NCBI RefSeq assembly: GCF_004348995.1
Contig: NZ_SMKQ01000016.1
Location: 1 to 64,000, forward strand
Source: Nonomuraea terrae
GTDB lineage: Bacteria; Actinomycetota; Actinomycetes; Streptosporangiales; Streptosporangiaceae
Length of the DNA stretch: 64,000 bases
Reading direction: 5' to 3'
The notes beneath the pieces are model-generated. The model saw only the letters and a program-made list of their open reading frames with translations, ran no database searches and was not told the DNA's origin. The translations under genes were made by a program, and so were the position numbers. Positions 34,573 through 42,971 of this stretch are shown here, piece after piece (the first letter of the stretch is position 1; each line of letters opens with the position of its first letter).

Positions 34573-34594
34573 CCTGCGACGGGCCGCGGGTCAG
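34569..34594. terminator. Bidirectional hairpin covering two convergent stop codons
   Basis: CTGACCTGCG (34569-34578) pairs with CGCGGGTCAG (34585-34594), a 10-bp stem with one G-U pair and a 6-base loop. Stop codons of the regulator and of the convergent GNAT gene both lie within the stem. The layout copies the one at 24338-24368 behind regulator copy 1. Confidence 0.6.
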
Positions 34595-35238
34595 GCGAGG
34601 AAGGCGGGGGTCACCAGGGAGTGGAGGGTCCAGCCGAGGGTGGCGTAGAGGGCCTGGCCCTGGTCCGTGGCGACCAGCACGCCGCTGCGGGCGCCCCGGG
34701 AGACCGCGGCGGCCTCGAGGCTCTTCATGATCACGCTGCCGAGGCCGCGGCGGCGGTGCCCGGCCGCCGTCTCCACCTGGTCGACGATCGCAGTCGTGCC
34801 CGCCAGCGCGATCTGGCCCCGCGCGGCGACCTCGCCGCCCGCCGTCAGCAACCGCGCGACCGTGACGCCGGCCCGCGTGGTGACCGCCGGGACGTAACCG
34901 GCGGGAGTGCGCGGCAGGGCGCGCGACAACGAACGCGTGACCATCATGTACTCCTGCTCCTTCACGGACCAGGCCGGCGGCAGGTGGGGAGCGACCGCCT
35001 CGGCGGGCCCGCAGAGCTTGAGCCAGGTGCCGGGGGCGGTGACGGCCCGGGTCAGGCGGGCCAGCAGCTCGGGTGTCGGACAGGGCACGATGTGCCGGGC
35101 CACGTGCCCCGGCAGTCCCACGTCCACGCGCAGCCCCCACGGCTCGCGTACGGCCCTGGGGGTGTGGCGGGAGACGACCCAGCCATCGACCCATGCCTGG
35201 ACTGTCATTGAATGGGCGGTTTTGAGAACCTCCGTCAC
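34591..35238 (-). CDS. GNAT-family N-acetyltransferase
   Basis: About 215 residues. The C-terminal half has the acetyl-CoA motif A (VETAAGHRRRGLGSVIMKSL, the R-x-x-G-x-G loop) and motif B (LVATDQGQALYATLGW). The N-terminal half is less conserved. I chose GTG 35238 because TAGGCT ends 7 bases upstream, the leaderless pattern used by several genes here; ATG 35208 is the alternative. It diverges from the glycerophosphodiesterase gene with 109 bases between starts. The substrate is unknown. Confidence 0.78.
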   Translation of the reverse strand: MTEVLKTAHSMTVQAWVDGWVVSRHTPRAVREPWGLRVDVGLPGHVARHIVPCPTPELLARLTRAVTAPGTWLKLCGPAEAVAPHLPPAWSVKEQEYMMVTRSLSRALPRTPAGYVPAVTTRAGVTVARLLTAGGEVAARGQIALAGTTAIVDQVETAAGHRRRGLGSVIMKSLEAAAVSRGARSGVLVATDQGQALYATLGWTLHSLVTPAFLA

Positions 35239-35245
35239 GGAGGAC

Positions 35246-35251
35246 AGCCTA
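35246..35251 (-). promoter_or_regulatory. -10 hexamer for a leaderless mRNA (GNAT gene)
   Basis: On the minus strand TAGGCT is followed by 7 bases and then GTG 35238. Confidence 0.42.
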
Positions 35252-35314
35252 TGGTCTGCCCTAAATTCGCCGACGGGGCATACCAGGATAAAAAGGATTC
35301 GGCGTGGCACTGCC

Positions 35315-35340
35315 TTGACGCGCCCCCCGCCCGGTAGGGT
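35315..35340 (+). promoter_or_regulatory. Promoter of the glycerophosphodiesterase gene
   Basis: TTGACG (35315-35320) and TAGGGT (35335-35340), with a short 14-base spacer, followed by 7 bases and GTG 35348. The short spacer weakens the -35 call; the -10 is better supported. Confidence 0.45.
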
Positions 35341-35347
35341 CCTCGGT

Positions 35348-36253
35348 GTGCGCGTTGAGATTCATGGTCACCGAGGAGCTCGCGGCCTGTGGCCCGAGAA
35401 CACTCTGCCGGGGATGAGCCGCACGATGGAGCTGGGCGTGCATGCGCTCGAGCTCGACGTCGCGCTCACCGCCGACCGCCGTCTCGTGCTCACGCACGAC
35501 CTCACCGTCTCGGCCGTCACCAGCGCCGATCGCGGGCCGGTCCACGCCGGCGACCCGCTCTACCCCTACGTCGGCAAGCCGATCAACGCCCTCACCCTGG
35601 CGCAGCTGCGCACGCTCGACGTCGGCGTACGCCTGCCGCGCCACCCCGACGACCCCTTCGCGCTGACGCAGGTGCCGATGCCCGAGACCCGCATGCCGAC
35701 GCTCGGCGCGGTGCTCGGCCTGGTCGACGCCTACGAGGCCGAGGGCGTGCGCCTGCATGTCGAGCTCAAGTCCGACCCCACCCGACCGCAGCTGACGGCC
35801 GACCCGGCGATGTTCACCGAGATGGTGGTCGAGGAGCTCGACAAGCACGGCCGGCTCGGCAACGCCGCGATTCTCAGCTTCGACTGGCGCGTCATCGGCC
35901 ACGCGGCCCGGCTCGCCCCCGGCACCCGTCGCTTCGCCCTGATCGAGCCCGACACCCTCCACTGGAACGACGGCGTGGGCGACGACGTGCCCGCCGCGGC
36001 GCGCGAGGCCGGGGCCACCACGCTCTCGCCCGAGCACGTCATGGTCGACGAGCGGTTCATGGCGCGGGCGTCCGCCGCCGGGCTCGACGTGGCGGTCTGG
36101 ACGGTCAACGACGCCGCGCTCGCGGGCCGGATGCTCGGCCTCGGAGTGGCCGGCGTCGTCACCGACTACCCCGACCGGATGCGCGAGCTCTGGCGCGAGC
36201 GGGGCCTGGAGCTCCCCGAGCCCGTCGCCCCGCTGCGCCCCGTGGGCGTCTGA
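35348..36253 (+). CDS. Glycerophosphodiester phosphodiesterase
   Basis: 301 residues, GDPD TIM barrel, no signal peptide. It begins VEIHGHRGARGLWPENT, with the catalytic His-Arg and the ENT motif, then LELDVALTADRRLVLTHD with the metal-binding Glu/Asp and second His, then HVELKSDPTRP. AVWTVNDAALAGRMLGLGVA and VVTDYPDRM close the barrel. Reaction: hydrolysis of glycerophosphodiesters to glycerol-3-phosphate and an alcohol. A leaderless start fits the -10 spacing. It converges on corA with a 3-base gap. Confidence 0.92.
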   Translation: MRVEIHGHRGARGLWPENTLPGMSRTMELGVHALELDVALTADRRLVLTHDLTVSAVTSADRGPVHAGDPLYPYVGKPINALTLAQLRTLDVGVRLPRHPDDPFALTQVPMPETRMPTLGAVLGLVDAYEAEGVRLHVELKSDPTRPQLTADPAMFTEMVVEELDKHGRLGNAAILSFDWRVIGHAARLAPGTRRFALIEPDTLHWNDGVGDDVPAAAREAGATTLSPEHVMVDERFMARASAAGLDVAVWTVNDAALAGRMLGLGVAGVVTDYPDRMRELWRERGLELPEPVAPLRPVGV

Positions 36254-36256
36254 CCT

Positions 36257-37360
36257 TCAGAGCCAGCCGTTGCGGCGGAAGCCGCGGTGCAGCAGTACGC
36301 AGGCCGTCACCATGACGGCCAGCACCGCCGGGTAGCCCCACACCTGCTTGGTCTCCGGCATGAAGTCGAAGTTCATCCCGTAGATGCCGGCGATCATCGT
36401 GGGCACCGCCAGTATGGCCACCCACGACGAGATCTTGCGCATGTCCTCGTTGGCGAGGGCGTTGGAGCGGGCGAGCGCGGCCTGCAGGATCGAGCTGCAC
36501 AGCTCATTCGACGACTCCACCTGCTCGCACACCCGCGACAGGTGGTCGCCGACGTCGCGGAAGTATTCGCGCATCTCCGACGGGATGACGCGGCGCTGGG
36601 GGAGCGCCGAAAGCGGCGACAACAGCGGCGTGACGGCCCGCTTCATCTCCAGCATCTCGCGCTTGAGCTGGTAGATGCGGTTGATGTCGCGGGAGCTGAC
36701 GTCGGCGAACACGGTCGCCTCGACCTCTTCGAGCTCCAGCTGCATCAGGTCGGCCACCTGCAGGTACTGGTCGACCACGTGGTCGGCGATGGCGTGCAGG
36801 ACGCCCGCCGGACCGCGCCTCAGCAGCTTGGGGTCGCCTTCGAGGCGCTCGCGGACGATGGTGAGCGGGCAGTGTTCGCCGTGGCGCACGGTCACCACGA
36901 AGTCGACGCCGAGGAAGACCATGATCTCGCCGGTGGCGATGATCTCGCCGTCGGACGGGCCGTGGTCGAGGTAGGCGAGGGTCTTCAGCACCATGAACAG
37001 CGAGTCGCCGTACCGCTCGACCTTGGGGCGCTGGTGGGCCTTGACGGCGTCCTCGACGGACAGCGGGTGCAGGCCGAACACCCCGGACAGCCACTCCACC
37101 TCGGGAGCGGCCGGCTCGTGCAGACCCACCCAGACGAACGCGTTGGGGCCCTCGGCGTCCCTGTTGTGCTCGCGTACGAGGCGCAGGGCCTCCGCGATGC
37201 CGGGGGTGCTCACCTTCCTGCCCTCGACGTAGGCGCCGAACTCGACGACCGAGTCGACGGGGGGCAGCCGGACATCTCGCAACGGCTTGGTCAGCTGGTG
37301 AGCGGCACGCGACGGCACGGGGTGACGGTTGATGCGACGGAAAAGCGTGGACGAGCGCAT
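36257..37360 (-). CDS. corA: CorA-family Mg2+/Co2+ transporter
   Basis: 367 residues. A large cytoplasmic alpha/beta and helical domain is followed by two C-terminal TM helices; the selectivity motif GMN is in [11 protein letters not shown], and the short C-terminus is basic ([10 protein letters not shown]). Function: pentameric channel for Mg2+ uptake, gated by bound Mg2+. A GGAAAGGGA ribosome-binding site lies upstream of ATG 37360. The 350-base region upstream, on this strand, folds into a large multi-helix structure (see 37390-37543), so expression may be controlled by its leader. Confidence 0.93.
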   Translation of the reverse strand: MRSSTLFRRINRHPVPSRAAHQLTKPLRDVRLPPVDSVVEFGAYVEGRKVSTPGIAEALRLVREHNRDAEGPNAFVWVGLHEPAAPEVEWLSGVFGLHPLSVEDAVKAHQRPKVERYGDSLFMVLKTLAYLDHGPSDGEIIATGEIMVFLGVDFVVTVRHGEHCPLTIVRERLEGDPKLLRRGPAGVLHAIADHVVDQYLQVADLMQLELEEVEATVFADVSSRDINRIYQLKREMLEMKRAVTPLLSPLSALPQRRVIPSEMREYFRDVGDHLSRVCEQVESSNELCSSILQAALARSNALANEDMRKISSWVAILAVPTMIAGIYGMNFDFMPETKQVWGYPAVLAVMVTACVLLHRGFRRNGWL

Positions 37361-37389
37361 GGCAGTCCCTTTCCGCCCGACCTGGCACG

Positions 37390-37543
37390 CTCCACGCGCG
37401 ATGAAAAAATCACCTCAATCGAACAAACATGCGTGGAGGCACGATCAGGCTGCCGGATTGGAGTGGTCGGGGGTAACTGGGGTGTACGTGACGGACCACG
37501 TACTGCTGGGATCACCAGGTTTCATCCCGGACCACCTCCAATC
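37390..37543 (-). ncRNA. Candidate structured leader: three-way junction plus long stem
   Basis: Direct complementarity defines four helices. P1: GATTGGAGTGGTC (37456-37468) with GACCACCTCCAATC (37530-37543), 13 bp with one bulge. P2: GTACGTG-ACGGAC-CACGTAC (37484-37503), a perfect 7-bp arm. P3: GGGAT (37508-37512) with ATCCC (37524-37528). Outside P1, CTCCACGC (37390-37397) pairs with GCGTGGAG (37431-37438) around an oligo-A/T loop. On the minus strand the order is junction, stem, ribosome-binding site, corA start. It could equally be transcribed rightward toward purD. It does not match any riboswitch consensus I can recall. Confidence 0.5.
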
Positions 37544-37710
37544 GCTAAGAGACGCCGCAAAGCCGCCCAAACTTACCACGGGCGGGTGAACGGATCCGAC
37601 GATACTCGTCGGGAGAGGTGCGCTCAGGTAGAACTCCACAAAGGTTGTCGCTTATTCCGGCATCCCGTGCTGTACGGGCGGCCTGGGCGGGTGGCGTGCG
37701 GCGGGCCTGC

Positions 37711-37716
37711 GAGAAT
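37711..37716 (+). promoter_or_regulatory. -10-like hexamer for purD (leaderless spacing)
   Basis: TGCGAGAAT gives an extended -10 (TGN GAGAAT) that ends 7 bases before GTG 37724. The first base is G rather than T, so this is weak. Confidence 0.3.
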
Positions 37717-37723
37717 GGAGCGC

Positions 37724-38938
37724 GTGCGCGTTCTAGTCATTGGTTCCGGAGGGCGTGAGCACGCCCTGTGCCGTTCACTCAAGCTCGATCCCCAGGTCAG
37801 CGAGCTCCACTGCGCCCCAGGCAATCCGGGCATCGAAGAGGTCGCCACCGTGCACCCCGTCGATCCCCTCGACCCCGGGCAGGTGGCCGCGCTGGCCGCC
37901 CGCTTGCACATCGACCTCGTCGTGGTGGGGCCGGAGGCGCCGCTCGTCGCGGGGGTGTCCGACGCGGTGCGCGAGGCGGGCATCGCCTGCTTCGGGCCGT
38001 CCAGCGGGGCCGCCATGATCGAGGGCTCCAAGGCGTTCGCCAAGGAGGTCATGCAGGCGGCCGACGTGCCGACCGCCCGGTCCATGACGTGCACCACCGA
38101 GGCGGAGGCCGCGGCGGCGCTCGACGAGTTCGGCGCCCCCTACGTCGTCAAGGACGACGGGCTGGCCGCCGGCAAGGGCGTGGTCGTCACCACCGACCGG
38201 GCCGAGGCGCTGGCGCACGCGCGGGCGTGCGACCGGGTGGTGATCGAGGAGTTCCTCGACGGGCCCGAGGTGTCGCTGTTCGCGCTCTGCGACGGCAGCA
38301 CGGCAGTGCCGCTCCAGCTCGCTCAGGACTTCAAGCGCGCCCTCGACGGCGACGAGGGCCCCAACACCGGCGGCATGGGCGCCTACACGCCGTTGCCGTG
38401 GGCGCCCGAAGGCCTGACCGAGCAGGTCATGCGCGAGGTCGTGCACCCGACGATCGCCGAGCTGGGGCGGCGCGGGCTGCCGTACCAGGGGGTGCTCTAC
38501 GTGGGGCTGGCGCTGACCGCGAAGGGGCCGAAGGTGGTTGAGTTCAACGCCCGCTTCGGCGATCCCGAGACGCAGGTGCTGCTCGACCGGCTGGAGACGC
38601 CGCTCGGTGGGCTGCTGATGGCCTGCGCGACCGGCGAGCTGGGCCTCGACCCGGTGTTCAAGCCGGGCTCGGCCGTGACCGTGGTGATCGCGTCGGAGGG
38701 CTATCCCGCCGCCCCGGTCAAGGGCGACGTGATCAGGGGGCCGCGGGCGGCGGACAACGCGTACGTCCTGCACGCCGGCACGAGGAGGAAGGACGGCGAG
38801 GTGGTCTCCGACGGTGGGCGGGTGCTCAGCGTGGTCGGCCACGGGCCCGACCAGGAGAGCGCGCGCCAGGCCGCCTACGATCTCGCCGCCCGCATCGAGT
38901 TGCGCGGCTCCCACCACAGGACGGACATCGCCCGATGA
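37724..38938 (+). CDS. purD: Phosphoribosylamine--glycine ligase
   Basis: 404 residues from GTG 37724, or 407 from ATG 37715; neither has a clear ribosome-binding site. [19 protein letters not shown] is the family N-terminus. The ATP-grasp domain shows [49 protein letters not shown] and [21 protein letters not shown]. Reaction: phosphoribosylamine plus glycine plus ATP gives GAR, the second step of purine synthesis. Its stop overlaps purC by 4 bases. Confidence 0.95.
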   Translation: MRVLVIGSGGREHALCRSLKLDPQVSELHCAPGNPGIEEVATVHPVDPLDPGQVAALAARLHIDLVVVGPEAPLVAGVSDAVREAGIACFGPSSGAAMIEGSKAFAKEVMQAADVPTARSMTCTTEAEAAAALDEFGAPYVVKDDGLAAGKGVVVTTDRAEALAHARACDRVVIEEFLDGPEVSLFALCDGSTAVPLQLAQDFKRALDGDEGPNTGGMGAYTPLPWAPEGLTEQVMREVVHPTIAELGRRGLPYQGVLYVGLALTAKGPKVVEFNARFGDPETQVLLDRLETPLGGLLMACATGELGLDPVFKPGSAVTVVIASEGYPAAPVKGDVIRGPRAADNAYVLHAGTRRKDGEVVSDGGRVLSVVGHGPDQESARQAAYDLAARIELRGSHHRTDIAR

Positions 38939-39771
38939 GACACGTGCACTCCGGCAAGGTGCGAGACCTCTACGAGACCGACGACGGCCTGCTGCTGATG
39001 GTCGCCTCCGACCGTCTGTCGGCCTTCGACTACGTGATGGAGCCCGACATCCCCGACAAGGGGGCGATCCTCACGCAGATGTCGTTGTGGTGGTTCGACC
39101 AGCTCAAGGACGTCGTGCCCAACCACGTCGTGGCCCCCGGCGACGACCTGCGCAGCGTGCTGTGCCGGCCGCTGCGGATGGTGCAGGTCGAGTGCGTGGC
39201 CCGGGGCTACCTCACGGGCGGCGGGCTCAACGAGTACCGCGAGACGGGCGCGGTCTCCGGCGTGCCGCTGCCGCCGGGGCTGGAGGACGGCTCCCGGCTG
39301 CCCGAGCCGATCTTCACGCCGTCGACCAAGGCGCCGATGGGCGAGCACGACGAGCCGATCGCGTACGAACGGGTCGTCGCGGAGGTCGGCGCGGAGACGG
39401 CCGAGGCGCTGCGGCAGATCACGCTGGCCGTCTACACGCGCGGGGCGGAGATCGCCGGTGAGCGGGGCATCATCGTGGCCGACACCAAGATCGAGCTGGG
39501 CTGGGACGCGGACGGCGTGCTGACGCTGGGTGACGAGGTTCTCACTCCCGACTCGTCGCGGTTCTGGCCGGCAGACGAATGGAGTCCGGGCCGCACCCAG
39601 CATTCCTTTGATAAGCAATTTGTGCGCGATTGGCTACTTTCGCCCGAATCTGGATGGGACAAATCCTCTGGAAACCCCCCACCTCGCCTTCCCGATGACG
39701 TGGTAGAGCGCACGCGGCAGCGATACCTGGAAGCGTATGAACGCATCACGGGGGCTCCCTTTAGCGGATGA
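38935..39771 (+). CDS. purC: Phosphoribosylaminoimidazole-succinocarboxamide (SAICAR) synthase
   Basis: 278 residues. It starts [20 protein letters not shown] and contains [57 protein letters not shown], then [12 protein letters not shown] and [12 protein letters not shown]. All are family hallmarks. Reaction: CAIR plus aspartate plus ATP gives SAICAR. The ATG is coupled to purD (ATGA). The last 200 bases have lower GC than the rest. Confidence 0.95.
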   Translation: MRHVHSGKVRDLYETDDGLLLMVASDRLSAFDYVMEPDIPDKGAILTQMSLWWFDQLKDVVPNHVVAPGDDLRSVLCRPLRMVQVECVARGYLTGGGLNEYRETGAVSGVPLPPGLEDGSRLPEPIFTPSTKAPMGEHDEPIAYERVVAEVGAETAEALRQITLAVYTRGAEIAGERGIIVADTKIELGWDADGVLTLGDEVLTPDSSRFWPADEWSPGRTQHSFDKQFVRDWLLSPESGWDKSSGNPPPRLPDDVVERTRQRYLEAYERITGAPFSG

Positions 39772-39850
39772 TTCGGCTGGGCCAGGTGGTGTGAGCGGCT
39801 ACTGTTGGCCCGATCGAGCCTCACCGTTGATTTCCAAGGAGCCGCACGAA

Positions 39851-41116
39851 ATGGTCCGTTACCGCGTGCGCGGTGGCAACGCACTGCGTGGAACCGCGTT
39901 CATCCAGGGCGCGAAGAACGCCGTGCTTCCCATGATCGGTGCGGCTCTGCTCGCCCCCAAGGGCCGCACCGTTCTGCGCAACGTGCCGATCATCGAAGAT
40001 GTATGCCGCGCGATCGAGCTGGCCGAGGCCGTCGGCGCGTACGTCGAGCTGCACGAGTCAGAGCGCACGCTGGTCATCGACGCCTCCCGGGTGAGCAGCC
40101 CCGTGCTGCCCGCCGAGATCGCCCGCCGCTTCCGCGGCTCGGTGCTGTTCACCCCGGCGCTGCTGCACCGCCTCGGCGAGGCGATCGTCGAAGGCGTCGG
40201 CGGCTGCAACCTCGGCAGCCGCAACCTCGACTTCCACTACCTCGGCTACAAGCGCCTCGGCGCGATCGTCGACGAGGGTGAGACCGTCATCCACGTCAAG
40301 GCCTCCGGCCTGACCGGCGCCACCCTCTATCTCGACACCCCGTCCCACACCGGCACGGAAAACCTCATCATGGCCGCCGCCCTGGCCAAGGGCACCACCG
40401 TGATCGAGAACGCCGCGCTGGAGCCCGAGGTGCTCGACGTCATCGACATGCTCACCAAGATGGGCGCGCGCATCAGCGGCGGCGGCACCGGGTTCATCAC
40501 CGTCGAGGGCGTCGACGAGCTGCACGCGGTCGAGCACACCGTCATGCCCGACCGGCTCGACGCGGGCGTCTTCGCGATGGCCGCGGCGATCACCGGCGGC
40601 GAGCTCAGCCTCGTCGGCACCGGCCTCGACCTCGGCGTCGTGCGCTACAAGCTGGAGCAGATGGGCGTCGAGTTCCAGAGCCAGGGCGCGGTGCTGCACG
40701 TCCGGTGCGAGGGCCCGCTGCGGCCGATCAACATCATCACCGACACCTACCCCGGCTTCGCCACCGACCTGCAGTCGCCGATGATGACCGTCGCGGCGCT
40801 CGCCGACGGCACCAGCTACATCCACGAGCGCATCTTCGACGGCAGGTTCGCCCTGGCCGGCGAGCTCAACAAGATGGGCGCCAACGTCGAGGTCGACGGC
40901 AGCCGGGCGATCGTCCGCGGCTGCACGCCGTTGACCGGCACCGAGGTGACCGCCCACGACCTTCGCTCGGGCATCGCTCTCGTGCTCGCCGCTCTGGCGG
41001 CCGAAGGCGAGACCGTGATCGACTCCGGATACCTCATCGACCGCGGCCACGCACATCTCGCAGCGCGAATGCGTGCACTCGGCGCGGACATTACACGAGA
41101 GATTTCCGAGCACTAA
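39851..41116 (+). CDS. murA: MurA-like enolpyruvyl transferase (UDP-GlcNAc 1-carboxyvinyltransferase family)
   Basis: 421 residues. [20 protein letters not shown] precedes [15 protein letters not shown], the MurA substrate motif. The PEP-loop Cys is kept (C119 in [13 protein letters not shown]), but the loop deviates from the common GGCAIGxRPVDxH. Later motifs such as [17 protein letters not shown] and [19 protein letters not shown] fit MurA. Start ATG 39851 has AAGGAG 9 bases upstream. Reaction: transfer of enolpyruvate from PEP to UDP-GlcNAc, the first committed step of peptidoglycan synthesis. Since C119 is Cys, fosfomycin sensitivity would be expected. It could be a second, specialised paralogue. 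Confidence 0.85.
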   Translation: MVRYRVRGGNALRGTAFIQGAKNAVLPMIGAALLAPKGRTVLRNVPIIEDVCRAIELAEAVGAYVELHESERTLVIDASRVSSPVLPAEIARRFRGSVLFTPALLHRLGEAIVEGVGGCNLGSRNLDFHYLGYKRLGAIVDEGETVIHVKASGLTGATLYLDTPSHTGTENLIMAAALAKGTTVIENAALEPEVLDVIDMLTKMGARISGGGTGFITVEGVDELHAVEHTVMPDRLDAGVFAMAAAITGGELSLVGTGLDLGVVRYKLEQMGVEFQSQGAVLHVRCEGPLRPINIITDTYPGFATDLQSPMMTVAALADGTSYIHERIFDGRFALAGELNKMGANVEVDGSRAIVRGCTPLTGTEVTAHDLRSGIALVLAALAAEGETVIDSGYLIDRGHAHLAARMRALGADITREISEH

Positions 41117-41257
41117 AAAAGGCGAGAAAAACCGCGTTGAGCTGCTAGGACATCTTCTCGGGCGGTCAACTAGAACGACTTTCCGGAAAAGTCAGGCGTG
41201 ACATTACGGCCCCCGCGAGCGATCGTTCCAAAAGAGAGCACTGCAACGGACGGCAGG

Positions 41258-42607
41258 ATGGGACGAACATTGGTCGAGAGGGCCGAAGAAACTCCCCGAG
41301 TGTCACGCCCGGGCGCCATGACACCGGACCTCACCATTGGCGTGGTGGGACCCCACGACCTGGTCGAGCGGGTGATGCTGATGGGTCATGCCGCGGCGCC
41401 GCTGCCGTGTCGCCTTGTTGCGGCCGCCTATCGCGATGAGCAGGAGGCCCCCGACAAGGTGACGCGGCTCGGTCCCGGCGTCGACGCGTGCCTGTTCGCC
41501 AGCCCGGTCCCCTACGACCTGGCCCGGCGATCAGGTGTGCTGACGATGCCCGCGACGTACGTGCAACTCGGCGGAGCAGCACTGGTGGCGGCGCTGGCCA
41601 AGGCCGCGATCGACACTCGCATCGACCCCCAGCGGGTCAGCATCGACGTGGTGAGCCGGGCGGACGTGGAGGAGGCGTACACCGATCTCGGTATCCCGGC
41701 TTCCGACGTGCACAGCCGCGACGAGCCGGGCGCCACCGGCACGATCGCGGCCTACCACGAACGGCTGGTGCGGCAGGGCGCCACGACAGGAGCCCTGACG
41801 TGCCTGCCCGCGGTGGCCGAACGCCTGCACGCATCCGGCGTGCCGGCGATCAGGATCAGGCCGACGTCGGCGGCGGTCCGTACGGCGCTGCACACCGCGG
41901 CGCTGCTCGGGGCGCACCACCGGCTGGAGGAGTCGCAGCTCACCGTGGTCCTCGTGGAGGTCCCGACGCTGCGCGAACCCGTACGCCGGGCCGCGCCGCG
42001 TTACTGGCGCGACGAGCTGCGGCTGTCGCTGCACCGGCTCCTGGTCCAGGAGGCCAACCGGATCAACGCGACGGTCTGGCCCATCGACGATCACAGCTAC
42101 CTGGTCACGGCCACGCGGGGATCCATCGCGGCGGCCACCGACGGGTTCAGGGTGCTGCCGTTCGCGGGCCGGATCAGGGACGAACTCGGCCTCGCGGTCG
42201 AGGTCGGCGTCGGGATGGGTCGCACCACCCACGACGCCGAGTCGCACGCCCGCGCCGCGCTGGCCCGCACCCAGGCGGGCAAGCAGGCGCAGGGCTTCGC
42301 GGTCGACAGGGAGGGCCGGGCGCTCATCCCGGCGCCCCGCATGCCACCCACGGGCGCGACGGCGCTCAAGCCCAAGGGGGTCGAGGTGCTGGCCCGGCTG
42401 GCGGCCAAGCTGGAGGGCGGCGACACGGTCGTCGACGCCGAAGGCGCGGGCAAGATGCTGGGCGTCACGCCGCGTACGGCACGGCGGTTGCTGCGCACGC
42501 TGGTTGACGAGGGGCTCGCGTGGCCGCTACCGCCCAACCGCACGCCTCAGCCGGGGCGGCCCCGGCAGCTCTACCGGCTGATCGTGGAGAAGCTCGGTCC
42601 ACGCTGA
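41258..42607 (+). CDS. GVVGPHDLV-family regulator, copy 3 (divergent)
   Basis: About 449 residues; the start is uncertain (ATG 41258, ATG 41318 or GTG 41198; none has a good ribosome-binding site). TIGVVGPHDLVERVMLMG opens the sensory domain, GVGMGRTTHDAESHARAALA marks the GGDEF-like domain and GVTPRTARRLLRTLVDEGLA plus PGRPRQLYRLI the winged helix. The order is identical to the copies at 23030 and 33265, but sequence agreement is much lower. It stands alone after murA and may regulate something else. Confidence 0.72.
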   Translation: MGRTLVERAEETPRVSRPGAMTPDLTIGVVGPHDLVERVMLMGHAAAPLPCRLVAAAYRDEQEAPDKVTRLGPGVDACLFASPVPYDLARRSGVLTMPATYVQLGGAALVAALAKAAIDTRIDPQRVSIDVVSRADVEEAYTDLGIPASDVHSRDEPGATGTIAAYHERLVRQGATTGALTCLPAVAERLHASGVPAIRIRPTSAAVRTALHTAALLGAHHRLEESQLTVVLVEVPTLREPVRRAAPRYWRDELRLSLHRLLVQEANRINATVWPIDDHSYLVTATRGSIAAATDGFRVLPFAGRIRDELGLAVEVGVGMGRTTHDAESHARAALARTQAGKQAQGFAVDREGRALIPAPRMPPTGATALKPKGVEVLARLAAKLEGGDTVVDAEGAGKMLGVTPRTARRLLRTLVDEGLAWPLPPNRTPQPGRPRQLYRLIVEKLGPR

Positions 42608-42630
42608 CGAGCCGCCGCCCCGTTCCGGGT

Positions 42631-42666
42631 CCGCCGTCCTGTCTTCCCCCTTCCGAAGGACGGCGG
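42631..42666 (+). terminator. Terminator-like hairpin after regulator copy 3
   Basis: CCGCCGTCCT (42631-42640) pairs perfectly with AGGACGGCGG (42657-42666); loop of 16 bases. No U-tract follows. It lies 24 bases after the stop codon. Confidence 0.6.
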
Positions 42667-42695
42667 GCCCTCGGGGAGCTATCGCACTGACTTTT

Positions 42696-42734
42696 GTCAA
42701 CGTGTTGGTTGACGCGGGCGGAGAGGGGTATGTT
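42696..42734 (+). promoter_or_regulatory. Palindromic operator overlapping a promoter
   Basis: GTCAAC-GTGTTG-GTTGAC (42696-42713) is a perfect 6-6-6 inverted repeat. A -35-like TTGGTT (42705-42710) and a -10-like TATGTT (42729-42734) with an 18-base spacer overlap its right half. A repressor at the palindrome would block the promoter. Confidence 0.5.
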
Positions 42735-42863
42735 CTCCGCTGCCCCCGATCGACGCGATTCGGACGGGGGCACCAAATCCGTTCCGGTGCCCGCTTCCCG
42801 GACACGTCTTCCGCGCCCCTGGAATGCCCCTGTGGCCGTGCTCGGCGGCCCGGTCGGGCACGG
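42735..42863 (+). ncRNA. Possible small RNA or long structured 5' leader
   Basis: Just downstream of the palindromic promoter, TGCCCCCG (42741-42748) pairs with CGGGGGCA (42765-42772) and ATCG with CGAT inside it. Further on CCGTGC (42836-42841) pairs with GCACGG (42858-42863). The next gene has its own -10 at 42958, so this transcript might be independent. No open reading frame here looks real. Confidence 0.3.
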
Positions 42864-42957
42864 GTGAGGGTCCCTCTCGCCGAGGCTCGTACGCCGCGTA
42901 TGCCGCCTCGTCATCTCAAGGTCTGAAATCGACCGGCGAACTGTCACCCCGCGGCGC

Positions 42958-42963
42958 TACTGT
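42958..42963 (+). promoter_or_regulatory. -10 hexamer for a leaderless mRNA (EamA transporter)
   Basis: TACTGT is followed by 8 bases and ATG 42972. Confidence 0.42.
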
Positions 42964-42971
42964 CACGAGTC

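Noticed and set aside
37390-37543. M-box (ykoK) Mg2+ riboswitch for corA
   Set aside because: The conserved GUUAGGUGAGGC-type core is not present on either strand. I kept the structure as an unassigned candidate only.
37456-37543. Purine riboswitch for purD (three-way junction)
   Set aside because: The junction bases and loop-loop contacts of the purine aptamer are missing, and purD seems to start downstream without a long leader.
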